Part shown: positions 16,026 through 24,355 of the stretch, piece by piece | Layout: each line of letters opens with the position of its first letter | Numbering within the stretch: the first letter of the stretch is position 1 | NCBI GenBank assembly: GCA_029265715.1 | Contig: JAJUGZ010000002.1 | Location: 1 to 64,000 of the forward strand | Source: Bacteroidota bacterium | Lineage (GTDB): Bacteria; Bacteroidota; Bacteroidia; Bacteroidales; Prolixibacteraceae | Length of the DNA stretch: 64,000 bases | Direction of reading: 5' to 3' | Program-made: the position numbers and the translations under genes | The notes under the pieces: model-generated | What the model was told of the DNA's origin: nothing | Database searches by the model: none | Seen by the model: only the letters and a program-made list of their open reading frames with translations

Positions 16026-17627
16026 ATGAGAACAAAATTCATATATCTGCTTAGTTTGATCATTGGCGGTGTTTTCCTGAATTCCTGCGAAAACATGCTG
16101 GACGAAGTCGATCAGCAGGGAACAACCTCCATCGAAAGTTTTTATAAAACCGATAACGATGCCGAAGAGGCTATTGCAGCTGTTTACCTGCAATGGCGCA
16201 GTATGGCATACAATGACTTTTTTCTGAAGAATACTTTGTCGGATGATATTTTCTCCGGAGGGGGCTCGCGCGGCGACAACTCCATTCTGGAGCAACTCAA
16301 CGAATACAAATTCAGTACGTCGAACAGTACCATGAGCGGGTATTTTAGCGGATTGTATTCGTTGATCTATCGGTCGAACCTGGTTATAAACAACTTTAAG
16401 GCTGAATCGGATGTGAAAAAGCGGGCTATTGCCGAGGCTAAAATTGCACGAGCCTGGGCTAACTTCAATTTAGTGACTTTATGGGGCCCGGCGCCGTTTG
16501 TGACCCACGAATTGGCCCCCAGCGAATATCAGCAGCCCAACGGTGAAATCAGTCAATTCTGGTCCCAGATTGAAACCGACCTGAACGAAGCCATTGCCTC
16601 GGGGGTCCTGCCTGAAAAGAGCAGCGCAACCGACAAGTCGACAGGGGCCCGGCTGACCAAACAGGCTGCCCAGGCATTTCTCGGCAAAGCCCAGGTTTTT
16701 GAAGGCAAATACAGCGAAGCAGCTATCACGTTAAAACAGGTTATCAACTCCGGGAAATATGCCTTGATCTCGAATTACGAAAACGTTTTGCGTAAAGTGG
16801 AAGATTTTGGGCCGGAGAATATTTTTGAGGTTAACTCAATTAACGATGGTGAAAATGCATTTAACCAAGGGACTACCATGCTGGGCAATATGTATGGCTG
16901 GCGAAGCGATAAGCTGTCGTTGTGGGGTTATTGGATGGGGCTTCACGACCTGTATCCTGGCGGTTGGGGGTTTGCCAACCCAACCAAAGCGCTGTATGAT
17001 GCTTTTGTAGAAATGGAAGGGGAAAACGGCTATAGGTTGAATGCAACCATTAAAACCTATGAGCAGGTTAAAACAATTGGAGCCCCGGTTGCCCCGGTTA
17101 CCATCAATGCCGGTACAAGTTTGTACGGTCATCAGGGATATTTCGACTGGAAATGGCGTTTTGTAGGCTCGGAGGTAATTCCAAACTCCTGGGGATTGGT
17201 TACCGACAACAACTACCGTTTGATGCGTTATGCCGAAGTCTTGTTGCTGGCTGCCGAAGCTTGTTTGCAATCGGGCGATCAGACAGGCGCGTTGAACTAC
17301 ATTAACCAGATTCGGACCCGGGCCCAGTTGCCGGCTTTGTCGAGTGTTACACTCAACGATATCAAGAAAGAAAAACGCCTGGAACTCTGTATCGAGCAGG
17401 TTCGTTTTCAGGATTTGGTCCGGTGGGGCGATGCTGCCACTGTTTTGGCTAACCAAGGGAAACAAGTTCCAGTTTTCTCAGGTCTTAACAGCGATGGTTC
17501 TTACAATGTGACCTATCCATACTCCAATGAAAAATACGGATTTAAGGCAGGCAAACACGAGTTGCTCCCGTTCCCCGAACATGAAATGGGAGTAAACAAG
17601 AACCTGGTTCAAAATCCGGGATGGTAA
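16026..17627 (+). CDS. SusD/RagB-family outer-membrane lipoprotein
   Basis: This 533-residue protein has a lipoprotein signal (lipobox LNSC, Cys21) and the SusD fold with TPR-like helices (AEEAIAAVYLQWRS; KIARAWANFNLVTLWGPAPFV; NNYRLMRYAEVLLLAAEACLQSGD; ALNYINQIRTRAQLPAL). It ends in the usual HELLPFPEHEMGVNKNLVQNPGW tail. It captures the ligand at the cell surface and closes over the SusC barrel. It is the immediate partner of the susC gene. Confidence 0.96.
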   Translation: MRTKFIYLLSLIIGGVFLNSCENMLDEVDQQGTTSIESFYKTDNDAEEAIAAVYLQWRSMAYNDFFLKNTLSDDIFSGGGSRGDNSILEQLNEYKFSTSNSTMSGYFSGLYSLIYRSNLVINNFKAESDVKKRAIAEAKIARAWANFNLVTLWGPAPFVTHELAPSEYQQPNGEISQFWSQIETDLNEAIASGVLPEKSSATDKSTGARLTKQAAQAFLGKAQVFEGKYSEAAITLKQVINSGKYALISNYENVLRKVEDFGPENIFEVNSINDGENAFNQGTTMLGNMYGWRSDKLSLWGYWMGLHDLYPGGWGFANPTKALYDAFVEMEGENGYRLNATIKTYEQVKTIGAPVAPVTINAGTSLYGHQGYFDWKWRFVGSEVIPNSWGLVTDNNYRLMRYAEVLLLAAEACLQSGDQTGALNYINQIRTRAQLPALSSVTLNDIKKEKRLELCIEQVRFQDLVRWGDAATVLANQGKQVPVFSGLNSDGSYNVTYPYSNEKYGFKAGKHELLPFPEHEMGVNKNLVQNPGW

Positions 17628-17646
17628 AACCGGTTAATCCAATTGG

Positions 17647-17692
17647 CAGGTTGTTCCGGATATAAGTCAGGAATTATGTCCGGAGCAACCTG
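17647..17692 (+). terminator. Strong hairpin after susD
   Basis: CAGGTTGTTCCGGA (17647-17660) pairs over 14 bases, with one G-U, with TCCGGAGCAACCTG (17679-17692), followed by TTTAG. It probably reduces or ends transcription between susD and the amidohydrolase gene. This kind of hairpin often sets SusC/D levels above downstream enzymes. Confidence 0.65.
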
Positions 17693-17713
17693 TTTAGTAT
17701 AAATCATGAGCAT

Positions 17714-18715
17714 ATGAATTTAAACAAAACAAAAATTACCATTGCTGCGTTGCTGCTCGTTTCGGGCTTATGGGTCAAGGGACAGTCGACAACGCCGGCT
17801 AAACATTTGCCCATAATCGATGTGCACGTGCATACCATGAAGGTGAACCCCAGCTGGGCATCGCCGATGTGCCCCTGGTTTTTAAGTAACATGCCTGGGT
17901 CTGATCCCAATGAGCAGCCACCTTCGTTTATGAACCTCGACTGTCCTGATCCGCTTCAGCCAGCCAAGAGCGATGAGGAAATGCAGGCAGCCGTGTTGGA
18001 AACCATGAACCGGTTAAACATGACTCTCGTGGCGTTTAGCGATGCCGAAATTTTGCACCGTTGGTACAATGCAGCCCCGAAAGGGCGCATCATCCCGGGA
18101 ATCGGGGTCAGCAGTTCCAATGAAATGAGTGTTGAGGCTTTTCGCGATTCGCTTTCAAACGGTTTTTATAAGGTGATGAGCGAAGTTGCCCCTCAATATC
18201 AGGGGATGTCGCCAAGCGACCCTTCGCTGGACGCTTATTTTGCTGTAGCCGAAGAACTGGGCGTACCGGTAGGCATACACATGGGTACTGGCGGGAATGG
18301 CATGGCCAATATTACACAGCCGAAATACCGCGCATCGCTGGGAAATCCCTTGTTACTCGAAGATTTGCTGGCCCGTCATCCCAAACTGAAAATCTGGGTT
18401 CAACATGCCGGTTACCCGATGGTTGATGAGTTAATTGCCCTGATGGGAGCCAATGCTTATGTGTATTGCGATATTTCCGGAATGATTTGGAGCTATCCGC
18501 TCGAAGAAATTCATGCCTACATCAAACGGTTGGTTCAGGCCGGCTTCGGCAAACGAATTATGTACGGGACCGATTTTATGATGTGGCCGAAGTTGTTCGA
18601 AACATCGATCGGTGTCATTGAAAATGCTCCCTATCTATCGTTTGAGCAAAAGCGCGATATTTTATATAACAATGCAGTCCGGTTTTTCCGTCTGGATGAG
18701 AGCAAGCTGAAGTGA
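17714..18715 (+). CDS. Secreted amidohydrolase (Amidohydrolase_2 family)
   Basis: The 333-residue protein has a signal peptide (about 1-23, ending VKGQS) and a metal-dependent TIM barrel. HVH at the first strand (IDVHVHTM) is present, as are His in VGIHMGTG, His in WVQHAGYP and Asp in MYGTDF. The Amidohydrolase_2 family includes hydrolases and also aromatic-acid decarboxylases such as gamma-resorcylate and 5-carboxyvanillate decarboxylase. The reaction here cannot be set from sequence. Export is unusual for the decarboxylase branch. It follows susD and leads into the esterase block. Confidence 0.85.
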   Translation: MNLNKTKITIAALLLVSGLWVKGQSTTPAKHLPIIDVHVHTMKVNPSWASPMCPWFLSNMPGSDPNEQPPSFMNLDCPDPLQPAKSDEEMQAAVLETMNRLNMTLVAFSDAEILHRWYNAAPKGRIIPGIGVSSSNEMSVEAFRDSLSNGFYKVMSEVAPQYQGMSPSDPSLDAYFAVAEELGVPVGIHMGTGGNGMANITQPKYRASLGNPLLLEDLLARHPKLKIWVQHAGYPMVDELIALMGANAYVYCDISGMIWSYPLEEIHAYIKRLVQAGFGKRIMYGTDFMMWPKLFETSIGVIENAPYLSFEQKRDILYNNAVRFFRLDESKLK

Positions 18716-18782
18716 GTAAAAAAACAAAGTTTTAGGTTGAGTCATGAAATCTGAATTTTTTAATGTGTCAATTAAACACAAG

Positions 18783-18866
18783 CAGGCTTTTGCAGTCTAA
18801 AATAACTCCTTGCCTAAAAAAGCCTGTTTCGGGATAAAATAGTGTAGTTCAGGATAAAATAGTGTA
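18783..18866 (+). repeat. Inverted repeat and 20-bp tandem direct repeat
   Basis: CAGGCTTTT (18783-18791) and AAAAGCCTG (18818-18826) form an inverted repeat that may end the amidohydrolase transcript. Just after it, GGATAAAATAGTGTA occurs twice (18832-18846 and 18852-18866) with a 20-base period. The direct repeats could be paired binding sites. No regulator is known. Confidence 0.5.
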
Positions 18867-18940
18867 ACTTAACAACAATAGGGAGCTGATGAAACGAACC
18901 ATAGCTAAATTATGCATAGCGACTTGATTCTTTGGGCAGG

Positions 18941-19175
18941 TTCCATGCGTTGGATTTCAGATTGAAAAACTAACGCAGTTACGGAAATTGTACGAACCAA
19001 CATTGAAAATTTATACTTATGAAACGAACATGCCATGGTAACAAAATTTATGGTGGTGGCACCAAAGGCCATGTAAATATTAGTAGAGAAGCTAACTTTC
19101 AAGGCATGGAGTTCCATAAGTACACACCTAAATTTCAATATTTTAACAACAATATTTGCTTGAGAAATAGCCATG
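18941..19175 (+). repeat. Dispersed repeat copy B
   Basis: The copy starts at TTCCATGCGTTGG, which resembles the start of copy D, and continues GAAAATTTATAC, two bases, ATGAAACGAAC. It then matches repeat copy A to the end (AATAGCCAT at 19166-19174). Copies A and B differ at only a handful of bases across the small open frame. Half of the differences seen are synonymous for that frame. Confidence 0.8.
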
Positions 19176-19237
19176 ATTTACAAACACCAACCGATAATGA
19201 AAATAATAACCGGATCATGGCTATTCCATCTCGTTGA
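19019..19237 (+). CDS. Small ORF inside repeat copy B, function unknown
   Basis: The 72-codon frame begins MKRTCHGNKIYGGGTKGHVN and is preserved in repeat copy A over the first ~47 codons. The differences seen include synonymous third-base changes (CAT/CAC, AAC/AAT) and three replacements (S/I, Q/H, C/Y). The tail past residue 50 enters spacer sequence between repeat copies and is unlikely to be real. I do not recognise the protein. It may be a coincidental open frame in a non-coding repeat. Confidence 0.25.
   Translation: MKRTCHGNKIYGGGTKGHVNISREANFQGMEFHKYTPKFQYFNNNICLRNSHDLQTPTDNENNNRIMAIPSR
19166..19225. repeat. 12-bp inverted repeat between repeat copies B and C
   Basis: AATAGCCATGAT (19166-19177) and ATCATGGCTATT (19214-19225) are perfect inverted arms around 36 bases. 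The left arm ends copy B and the right arm begins copy C. The arms match the inverted pair at 220-272, though the spacers are unrelated. Confidence 0.65.
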
Positions 19238-19306
19238 AAAACTAGTTTGAAAAACAGGAATAGATACGAAAATTGTACGAACCAACATTGAAAATTTATA
19301 CAGATG
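19217..19306 (+). repeat. Dispersed repeat copy C, leader of an esterase gene
   Basis: ATGGCTATTCCATCTCGTTG through GAAAATTTATAC is nearly identical to the first part of copy A, but it ends exactly at the ATG of the CE1 esterase gene (19304). So the esterase carries the repeat leader in place of the small ORF of copies A and B. Confidence 0.8.
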
Positions 19307-20500
19307 AAAAAACAACTAATCCTCACAATGGCTTTCATAGCCTTGTTATGCCTTTCGACGTATGCCCAGCAAGCGCTTTGGGGTGGTTCTCAAATCATAT
19401 CGCCGGAAGTAAACCCCGATAAATCGGTAACTTTCCGAGTTCAGGCGCCTGCCGCCGATTCCGTACAAATTACAGGCGATTTCTTGCCGCCCGTTAAAAT
19501 GAAAACCCAATTTGGGACATTCGATGCGCCGGGTGTTGCTAATTTAGTAAAAGATGAAAAAGGAGTGTGGACTTTTACTTCGCAGCCCCTTCAATCGGAT
19601 CTGTATTTATATAACGTTATCGTCGATGGGTTCAAAACCACCGATCCGAATAATGTTTACATGATCCGCGACGTGTCATCCGTATTTAGCGTGTTTATTG
19701 TGGGAGGTGGCAAAGGCGATTTATATACCGTGAATAAAGTGCCTCACGGATCGGTAACCCGGCGCTGGTACGATTCTCCGGGTAATGGAATGTCGCGCCG
19801 GCTCACCATTTATACTCCTCCGGGATATGAAAAAAGCGCTGAAAAATATCCTGTTCTTTATTTGCTTCATGGAATGGGGGGCGACGAAGAAGCCTGGATT
19901 GCCTTGGGACGTACTTCTCAAATCATGGACAACCTGATTGCCCAAGGGAAAGCCAAACCGATGATTGTGGTAATGACCAATGGAAATGTGGTGCAAGAAG
20001 CTGCTCCCGGCGAATCGAGCCTTGGTTTTTATAAACCAACCATGCAACTCGATCATACGATGGATGGCAAATTTGAAGAAACCTTTCCGGATGTAATCAA
20101 ATTTATTGAAAGCAATTATCGGGTGAAAGCCGATAAAAGCAACCGGGCAATTGCCGGCTTATCAATGGGTGGATACCATTCGCTCCATATTTCACGTTAC
20201 TACCCCAATACATTTGACTATGTCGGGTTGTTCTCGGCGGCCATCATGCCAAACGAAAATGTTCAATCGAAAGTTTACCAGAATTTTGATGCTACGTTGC
20301 AAACCCAGATGAAAAACGGGTACAAATTATACTGGATTGGAATTGGCAAATCAGACTTCCTGTATAAAAACGTGACCGATTACAGGGCCAAGCTCGACGG
20401 CATGGGAATGAAATACACATATCAGGAAACCGAAGGTGGCCACACCTGGACTAACTGGCGGGTTTATTTGTCGCAATTTGTCCCGCTTCTCTTTAAATAA
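19304..20500 (+). CDS. CE1-type esterase with N-terminal early-set domain
   Basis: The 398-residue secreted protein has a signal peptide (about 1-22, STYAQQ), an N-terminal CBM48/E-set-like domain (about 30-120; VTFRVQAPAADSVQITGDF, GVWTFTSQPL) and a C-terminal alpha/beta hydrolase of the esterase-D/feruloyl-esterase type. The nucleophile motif is GLSMGG, the oxyanion strand is YPVLYLLHGMGGDEEAW, and the catalytic His is in EGGHTW. Known relatives act on acetyl, feruloyl or other acyl groups on plant glycans. The acyl group here is unknown. The repeat leader ends at its ATG, as at the 26038 gene. Confidence 0.9.
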   Translation: MKKQLILTMAFIALLCLSTYAQQALWGGSQIISPEVNPDKSVTFRVQAPAADSVQITGDFLPPVKMKTQFGTFDAPGVANLVKDEKGVWTFTSQPLQSDLYLYNVIVDGFKTTDPNNVYMIRDVSSVFSVFIVGGGKGDLYTVNKVPHGSVTRRWYDSPGNGMSRRLTIYTPPGYEKSAEKYPVLYLLHGMGGDEEAWIALGRTSQIMDNLIAQGKAKPMIVVMTNGNVVQEAAPGESSLGFYKPTMQLDHTMDGKFEETFPDVIKFIESNYRVKADKSNRAIAGLSMGGYHSLHISRYYPNTFDYVGLFSAAIMPNENVQSKVYQNFDATLQTQMKNGYKLYWIGIGKSDFLYKNVTDYRAKLDGMGMKYTYQETEGGHTWTNWRVYLSQFVPLLFK

Positions 20501-20588
20501 GATCAGATCGGCCAGCGCTTGCCAGAGGTTAGGCCAGGCGGCGCCGGCTGATATAATTTCTCTTATCCATAACTAACAACCAAATACG

Positions 20589-21410
20589 ATGACCCTGAAA
20601 TTTTCAGTTGCTGCCATCATTTTGCTTTTTCTCGGATGGCAGACTGCATCGGCACCGGTTTTTACCAACGATGATCTTTCGATCAGCAGGCTCGAAAAAA
20701 ACATGTGGGTGGTCGAAACAGACGACAAAGCCAGCATGTACATCATTGAAGGCTCTGATAAAGCGATGTTGATTGACACCGGCACCAAATGCGAAAAACT
20801 CGATTCGGTAGTGCGGTTGATTACCCAAAAACCGCTTTATGTGGTCATTACCCATTTGCATCCCGATCACGCCGGTAATGTAAAATACTTTGATGAAATC
20901 TATTATCATCCGGCCGATTCGGTATTGATTGGGCGTAAAGGAGTCGGCTACACGGGGAAAACGCATTATGTGGCCGACGGGCAAACGTTCGATTTGGGCG
21001 GAATTACGCTCGAAGTCCGTTTGATGCCGGGCCATACGCCAGGCTCTATCGTTTTGCTCGACTGGGATGCCGGTAACTGTTATTCCGGCGATGCCTTTGG
21101 ATCAGGTCAGGTTTGGATGCAGCTTCAGCCACATGTGCCGATGGCAATTTATGCGCAATCTTGCCGCACGATGGAATCATTGATGGAAAGGGGCATCACT
21201 AAACTATATTGCGGGCACTATCCGCATGTTAAAAAAGCGTTCGATAAAACATACATGACCGAAATGCGGCAGTTGGCCGAACAGCTTTCTTCCGGAACGG
21301 CACCGGAAGGAAATCCATACCCTCTTGTTATTCCGGGCGCTGCACAAAAGCCGATGATTGTTACAAACGGAAGCGCCAGCATTGTTTACGATCCGGAGCA
21401 TATCAATTAA
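20589..21410 (+). CDS. Exported MBL-fold metallo-hydrolase
   Basis: This 273-residue protein has a signal peptide (about 1-21) and the metallo-beta-lactamase fold. It carries the zinc motif THLHPDHAG, a His in MPGHTPGS, an Asp in SGDAFGSG and a His in YCGHYPH. MBL-fold enzymes include lactonases, thioesterases and other hydrolases. Its place in the esterase block suggests ester or lactone hydrolysis, but this is inference. It is 13 bases upstream of the next esterase. Confidence 0.88.
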   Translation: MTLKFSVAAIILLFLGWQTASAPVFTNDDLSISRLEKNMWVVETDDKASMYIIEGSDKAMLIDTGTKCEKLDSVVRLITQKPLYVVITHLHPDHAGNVKYFDEIYYHPADSVLIGRKGVGYTGKTHYVADGQTFDLGGITLEVRLMPGHTPGSIVLLDWDAGNCYSGDAFGSGQVWMQLQPHVPMAIYAQSCRTMESLMERGITKLYCGHYPHVKKAFDKTYMTEMRQLAEQLSSGTAPEGNPYPLVIPGAAQKPMIVTNGSASIVYDPEHIN

Positions 21411-21423
21411 TAAACAAAATAGT

Positions 21424-22287
21424 ATGACTAAAAAACAATGCGTCTTATTGCTCTTTCTGCTGATAACTACAGTTACTTTTGCGCAATTTCCGCAGATGCC
21501 CGCACAAGGCCAGGTAAAGGTTGATAGCATGAAGAGCGTAATCCTGAACGTGTACCGGCAATATTCGGTCTATCTTCCCAAAAGTTATACAACCAATCCG
21601 GAGAAAAAATACCCGGTGCTTTATTTGCTTCACGGAGTTTTCGACAACAACAACGGATGGGTGCAGCGCGGTCATCTGCAGGATGTTGCCAATAAATTGA
21701 TTGATGCAGGTGAAGCTGTCGAGATGATTATTGTTGTTCCGGATGCAGGCCGCATCTGGAATGGTTATTTCGACATGGAAGGCTGGCCATACGAAACGTT
21801 CTTTTTCACCGAATTTCTACCCTACATTGAATCGAAATACCGCATTATCGGCGATAAGCAGCACCGTGCCATTGCCGGCCTTTCGATGGGTGGAGGCGGA
21901 ACGACTGTTTACGCGCAGAAACATCCCGAACTGTTTTCGTCGGCTTATGCCATGAGCGCTCTGATGGGGCTGGAGCCAGGTGGCGGCATGCAAATCGATG
22001 ACAATAAGTTCAAAGCATTAAATCAGTCGGTTATAGAAAACCATTGCGTAAAATTTGTTGAAAATGCCAACGACGAGATCAAAGAGAAATTGAAAACCGT
22101 CCGATGGTTTATCGATTGTGGCGACGACGATTTTTTGTTTGACGTTAACATCGCTTTTTGTCAAGCTATGAAGAAAGCCCGGGTTCCGTACCAATTGCGG
22201 GTCCGCGATGGGGGCCACGATTGGGAATACTGGCATTCGGCTTTGTATACAGCCCTTCCTTTTGTGTCAAATGGCTTTCCAAAATAA
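21424..22287 (+). CDS. CE1-type esterase (single-domain)
   Basis: The 287-residue protein has a signal peptide (about 1-20, TVTFAQ) and a single esterase domain. It shows YSVYLPKSYTTNPEKKYPVLYLLHG, the nucleophile motif GLSMGGGG, an acidic residue region DCGDDDF and the catalytic His in GGHDWEYW. It lacks the early-set domain seen in the 19304 and 26038 proteins. The next gene is its close paralogue, six bases downstream. I use the ATG at 21424, the usual short-signal start; the frame is open further upstream. Confidence 0.9.
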   Translation: MTKKQCVLLLFLLITTVTFAQFPQMPAQGQVKVDSMKSVILNVYRQYSVYLPKSYTTNPEKKYPVLYLLHGVFDNNNGWVQRGHLQDVANKLIDAGEAVEMIIVVPDAGRIWNGYFDMEGWPYETFFFTEFLPYIESKYRIIGDKQHRAIAGLSMGGGGTTVYAQKHPELFSSAYAMSALMGLEPGGGMQIDDNKFKALNQSVIENHCVKFVENANDEIKEKLKTVRWFIDCGDDDFLFDVNIAFCQAMKKARVPYQLRVRDGGHDWEYWHSALYTALPFVSNGFPK

Positions 22288-22293
22288 AAACTT

Positions 22294-23151
22294 ATGAAGC
22301 AAATTTTTACCCTAATTGTACTTATTGGGCTGGCTTTGGGGGCGTATGCCCAAATGCCGGCCGTGGGAAAGGTTGAGTATAAAACCATGCCCAGCAAAAT
22401 TTTGAATCAGGAACGCGAGTACGCTGTTTATCTGCCGAAAAGTTATACGACGGACCCGGATAAAAAATATCCGGTTTTGTACCTGTTGCACGGTGGCGGT
22501 GGAAGTCATACCGATTGGCCCGAAAAAGGCCGGTTGGTTGATGTAGCCAATCCTTTAATGGATTCAGGCGATGCAACCGAGATGATTATTGTTTGTCCGG
22601 AAGCCGGGAAAACATTTATGAATTATTTCAACAACCCGGACTGGCGCTATGAAGATTATTTCTTTCAGGAATTAGTTCCCTTTATTGAAGCAAACTACCG
22701 TGTTGTCGGCGATAAAAACCATCGGGCCGTGGCCGGCTTGTCGATGGGCGGGGGCGGGACCATTGTTTACGCGTCGCACCATCCCGAACTGTTTTGCGCG
22801 GCCTATTCGATGAGCGGCTACTTGTACCGGCACGACAATTTGTTCTGGATTAACTTTAACGATCCGGTCCAAAAGAAAATTCACCAGCTGGTTGAGGATA
22901 ATAACTGTGTGAAATTGGTGAAAAACGCCGGCAAGGAAAAAGTTGACGCCATGAAAACAGTAAAATGGTTTATTGATTGTGGCGACGACGATTTTACGTT
23001 TAAAGCCAATGTCGAATTTGTATTGGCAATGGGCGAGGCGGGAATACCCTGTCAGTTCCGTGTTCGCGACGGCGGTCATACCTGGGAGTATTGGCATACG
23101 GCGCTTTACCAGGTTCTGCCATTTGTTTCAAATTCTTTTAGTTGTAAGTAA
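22294..23151 (+). CDS. CE1-type esterase (single-domain), tandem paralogue
   Basis: The 285-residue secreted esterase is a paralogue of the preceding one. The signal peptide covers about 1-19 (ALGAYAQ). YAVYLPKSYTTDPDKKYPVLYLLHG, GLSMGGGG, DCGDDDF and GGHTWEYW correspond one-to-one. Insert lengths near residues 165-180 differ, so acyl specificity may have diverged after duplication. Confidence 0.9.
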   Translation: MKQIFTLIVLIGLALGAYAQMPAVGKVEYKTMPSKILNQEREYAVYLPKSYTTDPDKKYPVLYLLHGGGGSHTDWPEKGRLVDVANPLMDSGDATEMIIVCPEAGKTFMNYFNNPDWRYEDYFFQELVPFIEANYRVVGDKNHRAVAGLSMGGGGTIVYASHHPELFCAAYSMSGYLYRHDNLFWINFNDPVQKKIHQLVEDNNCVKLVKNAGKEKVDAMKTVKWFIDCGDDDFTFKANVEFVLAMGEAGIPCQFRVRDGGHTWEYWHTALYQVLPFVSNSFSCK

Positions 23152-23167
23152 TGATAAATTCAGAGCA

Positions 23168-24312
23168 ATGAACAAAATATCAAAATACCTATATGGGGCA
23201 GCCATCGTAGGAGTACTTGTGTCTTGCTATGATAGCGCAAATGCTCAATTCCCGGGATTTAAGCCAACACCGGGTGATACATTAAAATCGATCCGGATAT
23301 CGGCCGATCACAAAATTACATTCAGTATGTATGCTCCAAAAGCATCAGACGTAACTGTTTCAGGCGATTTCCAGAAAAGTTATGGTGCGCTGAAGTTACA
23401 AAAGGACGAACTTGGAATTTGGACAGTAACAGTTGGACCGGTTACCCCCGATTTGTATTCGTACGATTTTATGGTTGACGGCTTGAAGGTCGTCGATCCC
23501 AAAAACATACAGGTAAAGGAAGGAGCCGGCGGTTATTCCAATTTGGTAGAAGTGCCGGGTAAAGAGTCGGATTATCAGGCAATAAAAAATGTTCCGCATG
23601 GCAGGCTCACGAAGGTTTGGTTTTATGCCGAATCGCTCGGGGCAATGAGCCGGGTTCATATTTATACGCCTCCGGGATATGAAAAAATGACAGAAAAATT
23701 GCCGGTTCTTTACCTGCAACATGGTGGAGGTGATAATGATGCATCGTGGGCGACTGCAGGAAGGGCCAATTTCATCCTTGATAATTTGCTGGCCGACGGG
23801 AAGATTAAACCCATGGTCGTGGTTATGCCTTATGGAAATCCGGGCGGAGGCTTCTTTGCTGGTGTGGGTGTTGATACTGATCCGTACTACAACTACTTTT
23901 TCAAAGACTTGGTCCCGTATGTCGAGGCAAACTATAAGGTGGCCGCTTCGCGCGAAAACCGGGCTTATGCCGGCCTCTCGATGGGAGGCTTACAGGCGTT
24001 GAATATGGCGATCTTTTTCCCTGAAAAATTTGGTTATGTTTTGCCCCTTAGTACAGGTTTTTTGCTGATAACCTGAAAGTTGTAGAGGAAAAATATGCGT
24101 CGGCCCTCAGGAACCCGGAAATTAACAAACTCAAACTTTTCTGGATCGCCATGGGCGGTGAAGCGGATATAGCCTATCAAAATGGGGAAAATACAAAAGC
24201 CCTGTTCGATAAATTCGGGATTAAATATCAGACAAACAGTTATCCGGCTGGTCATACCTTTATAACCTGGAGACATAACCTGGCCGAATTTGCCCCGATG
24301 CTTTTCCGCTAA
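23168..24312 (+). pseudogene. CE1-type esterase with early-set domain, frameshifted at a T6 run
   Basis: The N-terminal frame (MNKISKYLYG..., signal about 1-26, early-set domain about 35-130, GLSMGG nucleophile) stops at 24076. The rest of the enzyme, including the catalytic His in AGHTF and the end FAPMLFR, continues in the -1 frame to a TAA at 24310-24312. The break is at T6 (24058-24063), read G-GTT-TTT-TG; in frame zero this is the heptamer T TTT TTG. One missing T, a sequencing error, or programmed -1 frameshifting would all explain it. Without restoration the product lacks the catalytic His. Confidence 0.85.
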
Positions 24313-24355
24313 AATCGTTTAATGCGTATGCTTACAACCCATAAAACCTCAACTG

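Noticed and set aside
18832-18866. Direct repeats as the start of a CRISPR array
   Set aside because: Only two 15-base units at a 20-base period; spacers are far too short and no cas genes are present.
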